Origin: DAOUJI01 sp965237875
Lineage (GTDB): Bacteria; Chloroflexota; Dehalococcoidia; Lucifugimonadales; JAGWBF01
DNA: 64,000 bases
NCBI GenBank assembly: GCA_965237875.1
Contig: CBDEGP010000002.1
Coordinates: 372,001 to 436,000 of the forward strand
Reading direction: 5' to 3'
In this document: positions 25,970-34,974 of the stretch, piece by piece
How positions within the stretch are numbered: position 1 is the first letter of the stretch
Layout of the letters: every line of letters starts with the position of its first letter
The notes under the pieces: generated by a model
What the model saw: the letters and a program-made list of their open reading frames with translations, nothing else
Database searches by the model: none
Told to the model about the DNA's origin: nothing
Position numbers and translations under genes: made by a program

Positions 25970-26529
25970 TCAAGCCGCTCCAGCTTTGTATGCTTCAATA
26001 CATTCTACTTGTGTCTCCTCTGGAAGGCTCGATAGAGACCGCAACGTATGAATGCCTAACGTCTTTCCCTTGATAGGGTCACCCAGGCTCAGAATCACTT
26101 CTCTCGCTTCAGGGGCAGGGTGATTCAGGCTCAAGATCTGGGTGACATGAGCTCTTGTAATGCATAGCTGACGCGCGAGCTCTGCTCTGGAGGCAACCTC
26201 GCCGGACTCTAGACGCTGCTGCCATCCCTGCGCCAGGGCGACTGGGTTGTGCCTACGATAAGAGGTTGATGTGGACGCGGTACGCTGAAATACTGGCTCT
26301 TGGTACTCAAACCGGGCCCAGACGAAAGTACGTAATACTGGGCGCGTTGTGGAGCCAACGTTCCCATGTGGGGCTTCAAGACAAACTCGCAGCGAAATCC
26401 CTCTACACGTTTTTCTGCCCCCCGTCGGTACTCGTAAGCGCCGGGCAGCAACTCGCGCGACCCATCTCCCATACTCACTTCACCGCTGTGCAACGACCCT
26501 TGCAGGTATGAGTACGCGAAGGGGACCAT
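25970..26529 (-). pseudogene. Frameshifted HTH protein (recombinase-associated, KorB/ParB-HTH-like)
   Basis: The 5' part (ATG 26529) ends in YFSVPRPHQPLIVG; near 26250 the frame must shift by one to continue as RRHNPVALAQGWQ, then RAELARQLCITRAHVTQILSL, a clear HTH, and stops at 25970. The second frame has no usable start codon, so it must be a continuation. Proteins with a NPVALA-type lead and this HTH are commonly found next to serine recombinases, but none is present here. A T-loop-like string (GGTTCGAATCC) lies just past the stop. Confidence 0.45.
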
Positions 26530-26585
26530 TTCTCACCCCTTGGTCAGACATCTGTCCTCTTCTTCAATTGAGAGGAGGAAGTTTG

Positions 26586-27647
26586 TTAGTCCTGCGGGGA
26601 CTTCAGCGAGTGAATCCACGCGACCGGGTCGCTCCACCGCAGGTTCTGGTCTCCCCCGACCCACGGACCGTCTACGCCGATGAACCCGGCGATTCGGGTG
26701 TGGGTTGACCCCCATTTGCCCTGATATCGCATCCACCACCAATCGGAGTCCGCGGCAGGGGGACCTTGCGGCATGATCTTCAGCTCGGGTTGAACGACCA
26801 CGCCTCGGCGCCGGTCCGCCGCTGTCGAGTCCCTCTCCGGGTGGGCCGAGGGATGGTCACGCCATCCGAGGAGGGGAATCCGGCTCTTGACGAGCCGCAG
26901 GAATGTCTGTGCCGGCGCCAACCAGCGAAGCCATAATGGGAGATTCCCCTCAAGGTTCATGCCCACGACGGGATAGCCCCTAGTCCTGTGGCTGAAGTAT
27001 CCACCGTGGGACCCGCGGCCCACGTATACGACCGGCCTGTCTCTCTCCTTGGGGGCAGCGTCCCACGGGAGCTTCCAGCCCCCATGGTGACAGGAGATTC
27101 CAATGGATATCGGAGAGCCGTCGGGGCCTAGCTCGATGGAGGCCATCTCCCAGTCGGCCTCGTGGTTGTTTCCGAAATCGTTGTAGAGGTACAGATACCA
27201 GTACTGTAAGCTGGTCCCGGAAGGCCCCACACGCCAGCGGCCGTACACGACCGTCTCGTAGGGGTCGTCGTCCTCTTTCAGCAGCGCGCCGTAGGTCCTC
27301 CATGCCAGTGTTTCGTTCTGAGAGGGAATCTCCGCCACGTCCAGCTCCCAGCGGCTGTTGTCCTCCGGGCTGGTCTGGGCGAGCGCCTGACGTAGCTCGT
27401 CCAGGCCCGTACGAGCGCCTGGTCTCCAGTCGCGCCGGAACCATCCATTTATGTCGTACAGCTTTGGTCTATCCCGTCGCTGGACTCGCGCCAGGAAGAA
27501 CTCCGCCGGGCATGGATGATAGTCTCCCCATCCCACGATGCCTACCCGTTTGGCGCCAGGTCTCATCCGTGTTGGGTCTTGGGGATAGAGCACAAGGATC
27601 GGGTTATAGCGGCGGAGCAATGCGCTGAAGTCGAGGCATGTGGTCAT
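26586..27647 (-). CDS. Vps62-like (DUF946-type) protein
   Basis: A 353-aa protein started at ATG 27647, which has GGAGGA seven bases upstream; a longer frame to 27764 lacks such a site. It resembles Vps62-family proteins of fungi, plants and some bacteria: the N-terminal NPILVLYPQD, then WYLYLYNDFGNNHEADWEM (about 165-185) and GRGSHGGYF (about 225). The acidic NNHEADWE element and the G-S-H-x-x-Y-F element are family hallmarks. No signal peptide is seen. The biochemical role is unknown; histidines and acidic residues could bind metal. Confidence 0.7.
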   Translation of the reverse strand: MTTCLDFSALLRRYNPILVLYPQDPTRMRPGAKRVGIVGWGDYHPCPAEFFLARVQRRDRPKLYDINGWFRRDWRPGARTGLDELRQALAQTSPEDNSRWELDVAEIPSQNETLAWRTYGALLKEDDDPYETVVYGRWRVGPSGTSLQYWYLYLYNDFGNNHEADWEMASIELGPDGSPISIGISCHHGGWKLPWDAAPKERDRPVVYVGRGSHGGYFSHRTRGYPVVGMNLEGNLPLWLRWLAPAQTFLRLVKSRIPLLGWRDHPSAHPERDSTAADRRRGVVVQPELKIMPQGPPAADSDWWWMRYQGKWGSTHTRIAGFIGVDGPWVGGDQNLRWSDPVAWIHSLKSPQD

Positions 27648-28210
27648 CTGACTGTCCTCCAGACGTCGAGTAACGGAGGCTGTCCCCGCCGGCCGCAACG
27701 CATTATGGCGTAATAGCCGGTCGACGGCTACCCGACGGACCAAGGTCGTTCGCCGCCGAGCCACTGTGTCTTATGGTTGTCCCACGACGGGTTCGGTAAG
27801 GGAGTCCCCGTTTGGGGTGCCGTCAGGCTCAGTGGGGAGCCCAAACGAGATGGCGGCATCCTAAACCGGCCTGTTGATGTCGGTCAATCCCCGGTATCTC
27901 CAAACAGTGGAGTAAGAGGATTCGGACCGTGGACTGTAGCTCACCCAGTATAGCCGGGGCAATCGCATGTAAAGTTGATGCGTAATTGATAGCCCTCAGA
28001 ACTGCCATCTATGGTAGCTGTAGACCGGGTAACGGATATTTTCGCAGACGTCCATAGGGTTCACAGCGCTTGAGTTTCTTACCCGCAGCGCCAACCTGAA
28101 CCTCAGAGAGCAGTCGAATAAAGACGATTGATGGCCCCATTGGGGAATCCCGCAATTATCTGATAGATGGAGATTGACCGCCAACGAAAAAATTGTTATC
28201 TTTGATCATT
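27648..28210. other. Gene-free stretch
   Basis: 563 bases between the divergently transcribed Vps62-like and inositol-phosphate synthase genes. No credible frame, repeat family or RNA gene was recognised. The part before 28211 is AT-rich (28180-28210) and should hold the synthase promoter. Confidence 0.5.
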
Positions 28211-29719
28211 ATGAATAATGCAAGGCAGATAATTGAACGTTTCGGCGGCCAGTCCTCGCTGGCCTCACTGTTGGGCAAACGTCAAAGCACTGTGCAGCAC
28301 TGGGCCAGGACTGGGAGGGTGCCGTCGCAGTGGCACGCGCGGCTCTTGGATCTCGCGTACCAGCGAGGAATCAGCTTGGAACCGAGAGACTTTGTTGTGA
28401 CCTGCGCTCCCGACATCAGGCCAGCAGGCGGGAGACTTGGCGTCCTGCTGGTAGGTTTAGGTGCGGTGTCTTCTACGTTGATAGCTGGTGTCGAGCACAT
28501 CAGACATGGAACCGGGAGGCCGGTAGGCTCGGTCTCCCAGTTAGCAACCATCCGACTCGGCAAGCGTCCGGATAGGCGAACACCGCTTATACGCGACTTT
28601 GCTCCGTTGGCAGGACTCGACCAACTGGTCTTCGGAGCGTGGGATCCGATCTCTGACAATGCCTACGACGCGGCTGTAAAGGCTGGTGTTTTGGACCGCC
28701 ACGAACAACTGGAACCCATTGCCGATTTCCTGAAGTCGGTCAAGCCCATGCCGGCCGTTTTCGATAACGATTACGTAAGGCGTATCCACGGCGCCAATGC
28801 CAAGGTTACAGATTCCAAGCTCGCTTCCGTGGAGGCTATACGGAGTGATATCCGACGTTTCAAGAAGGATAACGATTGTGACCGGCTAGTTATGGCCTGG
28901 TGCGCCTCTACCGAAAAATTCATTGAAGAGACTGAGACCCATCGGAACATTGGGAATTTCGTTCGCGGGCTTCACGACGACGATGAAAACATCGCCCCCT
29001 CGATGGTCTACGCCTACGCGGCGCTGATGGAGGGAGTCCCCTTCGTGAACGGGGCTCCCGGCCTGACAGCAGATATACCTGCTCTGGAGAAGCTGGCGAG
29101 GGACAAGGGTGTGCCCATATGCGGCAAAGACTTCAAGACCGGCCAAACCCTCGTCAAAACCGTTATTGGGCCGATGCTAAAGGCCAGGATGCTGGGACTG
29201 GACGGCTGGTTCTCAACGAACATACTAGGAAACCGGGACGGTGAGGTGCTCGACGAACCCGAGAACTTCAAGACGAAGGAAGAGTCCAAGCTCGGCGTCT
29301 TGGAGTACATCCTGCAGCCCGACATGTATCCGGAGCTATATTCCGATGCCTATCACAAGGTGCGAATCAACTACTACCCTCCACGAGGAGACAATAAAGA
29401 GGGCTGGGACAACATCGATCTCTTTGGCTGGCTCGGCCACCGAATGCAACTCAAGGTCAATTTTCTATGCTCGGACTCGATATTGGCCGCTCCCTTGGTG
29501 CTCGACGTGGTCCTGTTCATGGACTTGGCACAACGCGCCGGCATGGCAGGCATCCAAGAGTGGCTGTCTTTCTACTTCAAAAGCCCGCAGCATGCACCGT
29601 CGGTCTATCCGGAGCACGACCTGTTCATACAGCAAACGAAGCTCAAGAACACCCTTCGGTGGCTGATGGGTGAGGACCAGATCACCCACCTAGGAATGGA
29701 ATACTATCGGGATGATTGA
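28211..29719 (+). CDS. ino1: myo-Inositol-1-phosphate synthase with N-terminal HTH
   Basis: 502 aa. Residues 1-62 form a Cro/YdaS-like (carph-isopro-type) helix-turn-helix: ARQIIERFGGQSSLASLLG then TVQHWARTGRVPSQWH. The catalytic part follows: NAD-binding GVLLVGLGAVSSTLI (about 78-92), GKDFKTGQTLVK, the STNILGNRDG loop and KTKEESK, all diagnostic for the enzyme that isomerises glucose-6-phosphate to inositol-1-phosphate (EC 5.5.1.4). Start ATG 28211 places the HTH first; no strong ribosome-binding site. The enzyme supplies inositol lipids or solutes. A DNA-binding head suggests it could regulate its own gene. Confidence 0.9.
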   Translation: MNNARQIIERFGGQSSLASLLGKRQSTVQHWARTGRVPSQWHARLLDLAYQRGISLEPRDFVVTCAPDIRPAGGRLGVLLVGLGAVSSTLIAGVEHIRHGTGRPVGSVSQLATIRLGKRPDRRTPLIRDFAPLAGLDQLVFGAWDPISDNAYDAAVKAGVLDRHEQLEPIADFLKSVKPMPAVFDNDYVRRIHGANAKVTDSKLASVEAIRSDIRRFKKDNDCDRLVMAWCASTEKFIEETETHRNIGNFVRGLHDDDENIAPSMVYAYAALMEGVPFVNGAPGLTADIPALEKLARDKGVPICGKDFKTGQTLVKTVIGPMLKARMLGLDGWFSTNILGNRDGEVLDEPENFKTKEESKLGVLEYILQPDMYPELYSDAYHKVRINYYPPRGDNKEGWDNIDLFGWLGHRMQLKVNFLCSDSILAAPLVLDVVLFMDLAQRAGMAGIQEWLSFYFKSPQHAPSVYPEHDLFIQQTKLKNTLRWLMGEDQITHLGMEYYRDD

Positions 29720-30323
29720 AGCCGTTGCAGATTCGGATCGACCCCAGTCCAGCACCGTTGAGAAGCAGTGGTTCGATTGATTTTCGAGACTGTGCCGCCG
29801 CTGTGGCCGTTGGATTGTGGGCCGTGCGGTCAAGGTGGTCTGCTTTTCTTACTCTTTGAGAGGCCTAGATACCGAGGAAGTGGCTCTATATGGTCCGGTT
29901 TTTGATTACAACACAAGCGCCCCAAAACTGGTGGGAGAAGCCACACTTCTTCCAAGCCACTGGACAAAATCAAGAACCTTTGTGATCAGGTTTAAGTGGC
30001 CCTGTAACCGGTATTCCAACATGTGACGCTGTTTCTTTCCAGTCTCTGGCCACCAAGGGCCTTACCACGCTGCCCCATCCGCCAGTCCTTCCACCCGCCT
30101 TGCTGGTCTGGAGCGGCGAGTCAAGGCGTGTGTGCGTGTTGACGATTGTGAATACCCAATGTTACACTTCGCAAACTCAGCCCGGCACGAGTGACTGGCA
30201 GGCGCCCGGCTTGCGAGCCTGGCCGCCTTCGGGTCTTCTAGGCCTGAACATGAGGGACCTCGCTCCACCTAGAGAGGGTGGTTTCGAGCCGGGGAACCGC
30301 CGGCTTTGTTTATAGGAAGCCTT
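29720..30323. other. Gene-poor stretch before the second permease pair
   Basis: About 600 bases. A 69-codon frame at 29817-30026 exists but matches nothing and lacks a ribosome-binding site. A small hairpin-like GC run near 30095-30240 is the only structure seen. No repeat family copy. Confidence 0.4.
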
Positions 30324-31283
30324 ATGCATTTCTATGTGATAAAGCGGCTGCTAGCCTTCATCCCCACCATAATCTTGGTTTCCTTGATCGCCTTTGTCAT
30401 GCTCCGGGTCGTGCCTGGAGACCCTGCGGTGGCGAGACTCCGGGGACCCACGGGTGAGGCCGACTATACCGAGGAAGACCTGCGGATTCAGCGTCAGAAG
30501 ATGGGCACCGACGCGCATGTGGTAGTGCAGTACTTTACTTGGGCAGGCGGGTTGCTCCACGGCGACATGGGCAAGTCGCTTAACGATGACAGTGAGGTCC
30601 GGCAGGCTATATGGAAGCGTCTTCCCATTAGCGCTGAGCTGGCCATAGGAGCTATCGTCTTCAGCATGGTCTTCGCCATACCCCTGGGCGTCCTCTCCGC
30701 CGTAAAGCAAAACACGTGGATAGATTACGTCGGAAGGGCGGTAGCCATCATGGGGGTGAGCATCCCCCTGTTCGTATTTGCCATTTTGGTGATCTTTCTA
30801 CTGGTAGTGGTGTTCGAATGGCTTCCACCCCCAGGGTACGCCAATCTATGGGAAGACCCGTGGACAAATATAAAGCAGATGTTCTTCCCTATTGTGGCCC
30901 TCTCCTTTACTAGAATCGGCTACATGGCACGCATCACGCGCTCCGGGATGCTGGAGGTGCTCCGCGAGGACTACGTGCGCACCGCCAGGGCAAAGGGCCT
31001 GAGCGAAAACTTGGTCGTGGCTCGGCATGCCCTGCGGAACGCCATGCTGCCGGTGGTGACCCTGGCCGCATTTCAGTTCGCAGTGTTGATAGGCGGGACG
31101 GTCATCATAGAGGGCATCTTCCGGCTGAACGGCATGGGCCAGCTTCTCCTCGCTTCCATTGGGAACAGGGACTACACCACTACCCAGGCCATCGTCATGA
31201 CCATGATCGGCGGGATTCTGCTCATCAACCTATTCGTGGACATTCTGTACGGCGCGCTGGACCCGCGAATCCGGTATTCATAG
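30324..31283 (+). CDS. ABC transporter permease, DppB type (second system)
   Basis: A 319-aa inner-membrane permease starting at ATG 30324 behind AGGAAG. It begins MHFYVIKRLLAFIPTI with the first span at about 8-30, followed by a long periplasmic loop and five spans. The EAA loop is at about 210-235 (RSGMLEVLREDYVRTARAKG) and the end is DPRIRYS. It differs clearly from the permease at 9805-10725, so the two systems are paralogous. It pairs with the DppC-type gene 41 bases downstream. No binding protein or ATPase is adjacent on this strand. Confidence 0.92.
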   Translation: MHFYVIKRLLAFIPTIILVSLIAFVMLRVVPGDPAVARLRGPTGEADYTEEDLRIQRQKMGTDAHVVVQYFTWAGGLLHGDMGKSLNDDSEVRQAIWKRLPISAELAIGAIVFSMVFAIPLGVLSAVKQNTWIDYVGRAVAIMGVSIPLFVFAILVIFLLVVVFEWLPPPGYANLWEDPWTNIKQMFFPIVALSFTRIGYMARITRSGMLEVLREDYVRTARAKGLSENLVVARHALRNAMLPVVTLAAFQFAVLIGGTVIIEGIFRLNGMGQLLLASIGNRDYTTTQAIVMTMIGGILLINLFVDILYGALDPRIRYS

Positions 31284-31324
31284 TGGACAATATCAAGCCT
31301 TTACATGCCTACTAGGAGGGCCAG

Positions 31325-32242
31325 GTGTCGGTAGCAGGAATCGAAGCCCGCGGCGCCGACCTGGGACGAAATCTCAGGGTGGCTGGGGTCTTGCGGGTCG
31401 CGAAGGAATTCGCCGCCCGGCAGCCCCTGGGGGCAATAGGTCTGGTCCTGATCCTATTCCTGGTCACGGTGGCGATCTTCGCCCCTGTGTTGGCGCCTGC
31501 CGACCCACTTAAACCCCATGCGCGTGATGTCTTCGCCGAATGGGGTTCGGGAGAGGGCGGACTTTTTATACTCGGGGCCGACCAGCTGGGCCGCGATGTG
31601 CTAAGCCGACTGATCTACGGAGCCCGAATCTCCATTTACGTCAGCGTGGTTGCCACCTTCGTCGGAATCTTAATAGGCACAATGTTGGGGATTATCAGCG
31701 CCGTCTCAGGCGGCAAGGTGGACATGATTATCCAGCGGGTCGTTGATTCCTTCATGGCCTTCCCTTCCCTCATCCTGGCCCTGGCCATCGTGGCCACCTT
31801 GGGCTCCTCCCTGGAGAACGTGATCATCGCCATCAGCTTCGCCATTATCGCTCCAACGGCCCGAGCCTTACGCGCCCAGGCCTTGGGCATCGTTCCCATG
31901 GACTACGTGATGGCTGCCAGGGCTATCGGCAGTGGATACTGGCGTATCCTCTTCCGGCACGTCATGCCCAACTGCATGTCCCTGGCCATCATTCTGTTCT
32001 CCATTACCCTGGGCGCTGCCATCGTTATCGAAAGCTCTCTAAGCTTCCTGGGCCTGGGGGCTTCCGCGGAAGAGTCAACCTGGGGTGGAATGATGAGTCG
32101 CCAAACATATCGGTACCTGAGGGTGGCTCCCAGCCTGGTGTGGCTACCGGCTGTTGCCATAGGCTTAGTGGTGTTCGCATTTAATATGTTGGGCGACGCG
32201 TTACGAGACATGTGGGACCCGAGACTTCGCGGCGGCCGATAG
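31325..32242 (+). CDS. ABC transporter permease, DppC type (second system)
   Basis: A 305-aa permease from a GTG start with AGGAGG nine bases upstream. First span at about 36-58; FILGADQLGRDVLSRLIYGA (about 80-100) is the DppC signature, and the EAA loop lies at about 190-215 (ALGIVPMDYVMAARAIG). Ends DMWDPRLRGGR. Normal length, lacking the periplasmic insertion of the paralogue at 10762-11832. The likely binding protein is the lipoprotein gene at 38073-39959 on the other strand, by proximity only. Confidence 0.92.
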   Translation: MSVAGIEARGADLGRNLRVAGVLRVAKEFAARQPLGAIGLVLILFLVTVAIFAPVLAPADPLKPHARDVFAEWGSGEGGLFILGADQLGRDVLSRLIYGARISIYVSVVATFVGILIGTMLGIISAVSGGKVDMIIQRVVDSFMAFPSLILALAIVATLGSSLENVIIAISFAIIAPTARALRAQALGIVPMDYVMAARAIGSGYWRILFRHVMPNCMSLAIILFSITLGAAIVIESSLSFLGLGASAEESTWGGMMSRQTYRYLRVAPSLVWLPAVAIGLVVFAFNMLGDALRDMWDPRLRGGR

Positions 32243-32466
32243 CAGCCGGGCTCGTCCCTCAGCCATAGATGCCATCGAACGCCGCAGAGGAACGGGCGCC
32301 TGGGACCTTCAACTGCATCCGCCCCACGCCGGACAGGGTCTTACACTCAACTCACCCGCGTTGGAAAGCTCTTGAGCAACCCGCCGCCGGGCGGCTAGGC
32401 AAATGAACATCTCGACAAAGCCGGAGGCCCTGTCGTTGCGACCGCTAGCTGCGTGAGGGACCGGAT

Positions 32467-33618
32467 TTATCTGATGCCGTAGGTCCTGGCCGCGTTCTCG
32501 TAGAGGATTTTGCGCTTCTCCTCGTCGGTGCAGGGCTCCAGGAGCCTCTCGGCGATCTCCCGGGACTTGGGGAAGGTGCCTTCATCGTGGGGGTAGTCGA
32601 CGCCAAACTGGATATTGTCCACCCCGATCATGTCCCGCAGCCTTATGGTCAGTGGGTCCTCCTGGAAGCCCACGAAACAGTTCGAGTACCAGTAATCGCT
32701 GGGAAGTACGCCGTCCGGGAACCTATATCGTCCCTGCCGAGTCGATTGGAGGAACCGGTCGGTCCAGGTGTAGTCCATGCGCTCCAGGAAGTGGGGTATC
32801 CAGGCGACCTCGTGCTCGATTACGCCCACCTTCAGCTTAGGGTACCGCTCGAACACGCCGGCGAAGATCATGTCGGTGAGGTTGATTCGGGGGTAGTGAT
32901 CGACATTAGCCAGGAAAGCCGCAGTTACGGGGTCTGGGCCAAGGAACTCGTTGTCCGGCGAGGGGCGGTTGCACCCTATGTGGAAGACCACGGGCATCTC
33001 CAGGTCCTGGCAGGCCGCCCAGAAGGGCTCGTACATGGGGTTGCTGTACCTCATTCCCGGGCCGGGGCCTTCGGGGACCATGCACCCCACGAATCCCATA
33101 TTCTTACACCGCTCCAGCTCCTCCACCGCCTCATCCACGAGCTCGGGATTGAGCAGGGCAGTGGCGTAGAGCCTGTCGGGATGGGCGCTGCAATACTCGG
33201 CAATCCAATCGTTCCAGGTCTTGTGTATCTCGTGGAGAAAGGCTTGGTCGGGCACTTTGTAGAGGTGCAATCCAACGGTGGAATAGATGATGGTCTTGTC
33301 GACACCGTCGATGTCCATGTCCTTGATTCGTTCATCGGGATCATAGGCTCCAGGGCGAAGGTGCTCCTCCCTGACGCGGGTCAGGCTTATGTCCTTTCGC
33401 ACCTCAGGGTCCTTCTCATACCGTCTGCCGGGATGAGTCCCGGGTGAAATCCCCCGCATTATTATCGCGTCTTCACACACCCACATATCCGATTCTTCCC
33501 CGTGGACCAGGTGGGGAGCCCGGTCCCGGTACTTGGCGGGCATCCTGGTGACCCACAGGTCCGAGCGCTCAAAGGTATGGTCATCTTGTGATAGTATCTT
33601 GTAGCCTTCCAGAGCCAT
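32467..33618 (-). CDS. Amidohydrolase family 2 (ACMSD-like) metal-dependent hydrolase/decarboxylase
   Basis: A 383-aa TIM-barrel hydrolase; ATG 33618 has AAGGAGG well placed upstream (a longer frame to 33720 is discounted). Metal-binding and catalytic elements include SQDDHTFE at the N-terminus, VVFHIGCNR (about 198-206), GVIEHEVAW and GVDYPHDEGTFP, the conserved C-terminal Asp motif. The group includes amidases and decarboxylases of aromatic acids. It is close in sequence over its full length to the enzyme at 36125-37264, indicating duplication. The precise substrate cannot be read from sequence. Confidence 0.88.
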   Translation of the reverse strand: MALEGYKILSQDDHTFERSDLWVTRMPAKYRDRAPHLVHGEESDMWVCEDAIIMRGISPGTHPGRRYEKDPEVRKDISLTRVREEHLRPGAYDPDERIKDMDIDGVDKTIIYSTVGLHLYKVPDQAFLHEIHKTWNDWIAEYCSAHPDRLYATALLNPELVDEAVEELERCKNMGFVGCMVPEGPGPGMRYSNPMYEPFWAACQDLEMPVVFHIGCNRPSPDNEFLGPDPVTAAFLANVDHYPRINLTDMIFAGVFERYPKLKVGVIEHEVAWIPHFLERMDYTWTDRFLQSTRQGRYRFPDGVLPSDYWYSNCFVGFQEDPLTIRLRDMIGVDNIQFGVDYPHDEGTFPKSREIAERLLEPCTDEEKRKILYENAARTYGIR

Positions 33619-33664
33619 GCTCAACCTCCTTGTTGCGGGTCTCCTCCACAGCCTTAACCCTGTT

Positions 33665-33875
33665 TTAAGGCAGGATTCTCCGGATGAAATCGTCTGCGCT
33701 TCTATCGAGATTAGCGCCATATGCTGACGGGGTCAACTCCCGTCCACATATCTTGTAGAGTTTGGTCTGCTCGTTGAGCAGCGACAGGTCCCGGTAGACG
33801 TCCTCGACTAGCTCCACGGAGTGGGCGCCGGATAGGCCCGGATAGGTGATGAGCCTCTGGGTCCCGCCGTCCCTT
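33665..33875 (-). pseudogene. Unrecognised C-terminal gene remnant
   Basis: A 70-codon frame reading QRLITYPGLSGAHSVELVED, then a YRDLSLLNEQTKLYKICGREL segment and ending RRILP at a TAA. It has convincing protein character but no start; the upstream 40 bases are in another frame. It sits between the D-2-hydroxyacid dehydrogenase and the amidohydrolase and may be the tail of a deleted catabolic gene. The family was not recognised. Confidence 0.35.
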
Positions 33876-33916
33876 CTCAGTGGGAGATTCCGGGGATTCC
33901 GGACGCTTGTCCCTCC

Positions 33917-34903
33917 TCAGCCTTCGCCGGTGATAACCGACAGCGGAGGCTCTCCCGACAGAACCCGTCTTATGTTGCCGAAGACGAACTCGGCTTGCCG
34001 CTGCTGGCTCTCGAGAGTGGCTCCTGAATGGGGCGTTATGACCACGTTGTCCAGGTCGAACAAGGGATTGTCGGGGGAAGGGGGTTCGGGGTCGGTGACA
34101 TCCAGGGCTGCTCCGGCGATGGTCTTGTCTACAAGCGCCCTGTACAACGCCGGCTCGTCCACCACCTCGCCCCGGCACGTGTTGATGAGATAGGCCGTCG
34201 GCATCATCATCCCCAGTTCCCGCTGTCCTATTAACCTTCGCGTTCTCGAAGTGAGGGCTACGTGCAGGGTCACGAAGTCCGACTGGCGCAGCACAGCCTC
34301 GAAGGATGCGGGCTCCGCCTTGAGCTCGTCCTGAACCTCCCTGGGGACCTCCATTGAGTCGTAGTAGATGGTCCTGGTGTCAAAGCCCCTGAGCAGCCTG
34401 GCTACGTTCTTGCCGATGCGCCCAAGTCCTATGATTCCGACCGTCCTGCCCGTGATCTCTATGCCCGGCGGCCTCGACAGACCCTCGTTCCAACGGCGCT
34501 CCTTGTGTACGTTGTGCCACTGGGTCATCAGGTTCCGGCAGACTCCGATCATCAGCCCGATGGTTTTCTCGGCCATGGCGTTGGCGTTGGCCCCCCCATT
34601 GTCCGCCACGGGAATTCCCAGCTCGGCGAAGAGCTTGAGGTCCAGGAGGTCGTTGCCGGCGCTCCCGGACTGGACCAGCTTCACGCTGGGGCAGCTCCTG
34701 AGGAACCCAAAGTCCACCCCCTCGTTGGGGGTCACCATAACCTGGACGTCTTCAAACAGCCGGATTTTCTCCTCTTCGGGGAGTTCGGCATCCACCACGA
34801 AGGCATCCAAATCAGGCGGGGCCTGGGACACAAACCTGGGTCCGGAGGCCCTTCCGAAACGGGGGCCGGCGAGGAAGGCTACTTTGGGCCTGGCTGCGGC
34901 CAT
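33917..34903 (-). CDS. D-isomer-specific 2-hydroxyacid dehydrogenase
   Basis: A 328-aa NAD(P)-dependent oxidoreductase acting on 2-hydroxy/2-keto acids. ATG 34903 follows GGAGGAGT, which is why I reject the longer frame. It shows the Rossmann motif VGIIGLGRIGKNVA (about 150-163), the catalytic Arg in NTCRGEVVDE (about 238), Glu in DPEPPSPDNPLF and His in VVITPHSGA. All catalytic residues are intact. It lies in a minus-strand group with SMP-30, VOC and amidohydrolase genes, fitting oxidation or reduction of acids released by sugar-acid or aromatic breakdown. A related but broken gene is at 50075-50408. Confidence 0.9.
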   Translation of the reverse strand: MAAARPKVAFLAGPRFGRASGPRFVSQAPPDLDAFVVDAELPEEEKIRLFEDVQVMVTPNEGVDFGFLRSCPSVKLVQSGSAGNDLLDLKLFAELGIPVADNGGANANAMAEKTIGLMIGVCRNLMTQWHNVHKERRWNEGLSRPPGIEITGRTVGIIGLGRIGKNVARLLRGFDTRTIYYDSMEVPREVQDELKAEPASFEAVLRQSDFVTLHVALTSRTRRLIGQRELGMMMPTAYLINTCRGEVVDEPALYRALVDKTIAGAALDVTDPEPPSPDNPLFDLDNVVITPHSGATLESQQRQAEFVFGNIRRVLSGEPPLSVITGEG

Positions 34904-34974
34904 GACTCCTCCCACTGGACCTGGGAACGAGAGTATCCCTATTCCCTACTCCTTGTTCCTAATTCCTATAGGGC

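Noticed and set aside
29817..30026. 69-codon plus-strand frame after the inositol-phosphate synthase
   Set aside because: No ribosome-binding site, no recognised motif; could be chance.
32243..32466. Possible terminator after the second permease pair
   Set aside because: No stem longer than about 5 bp was found by eye.
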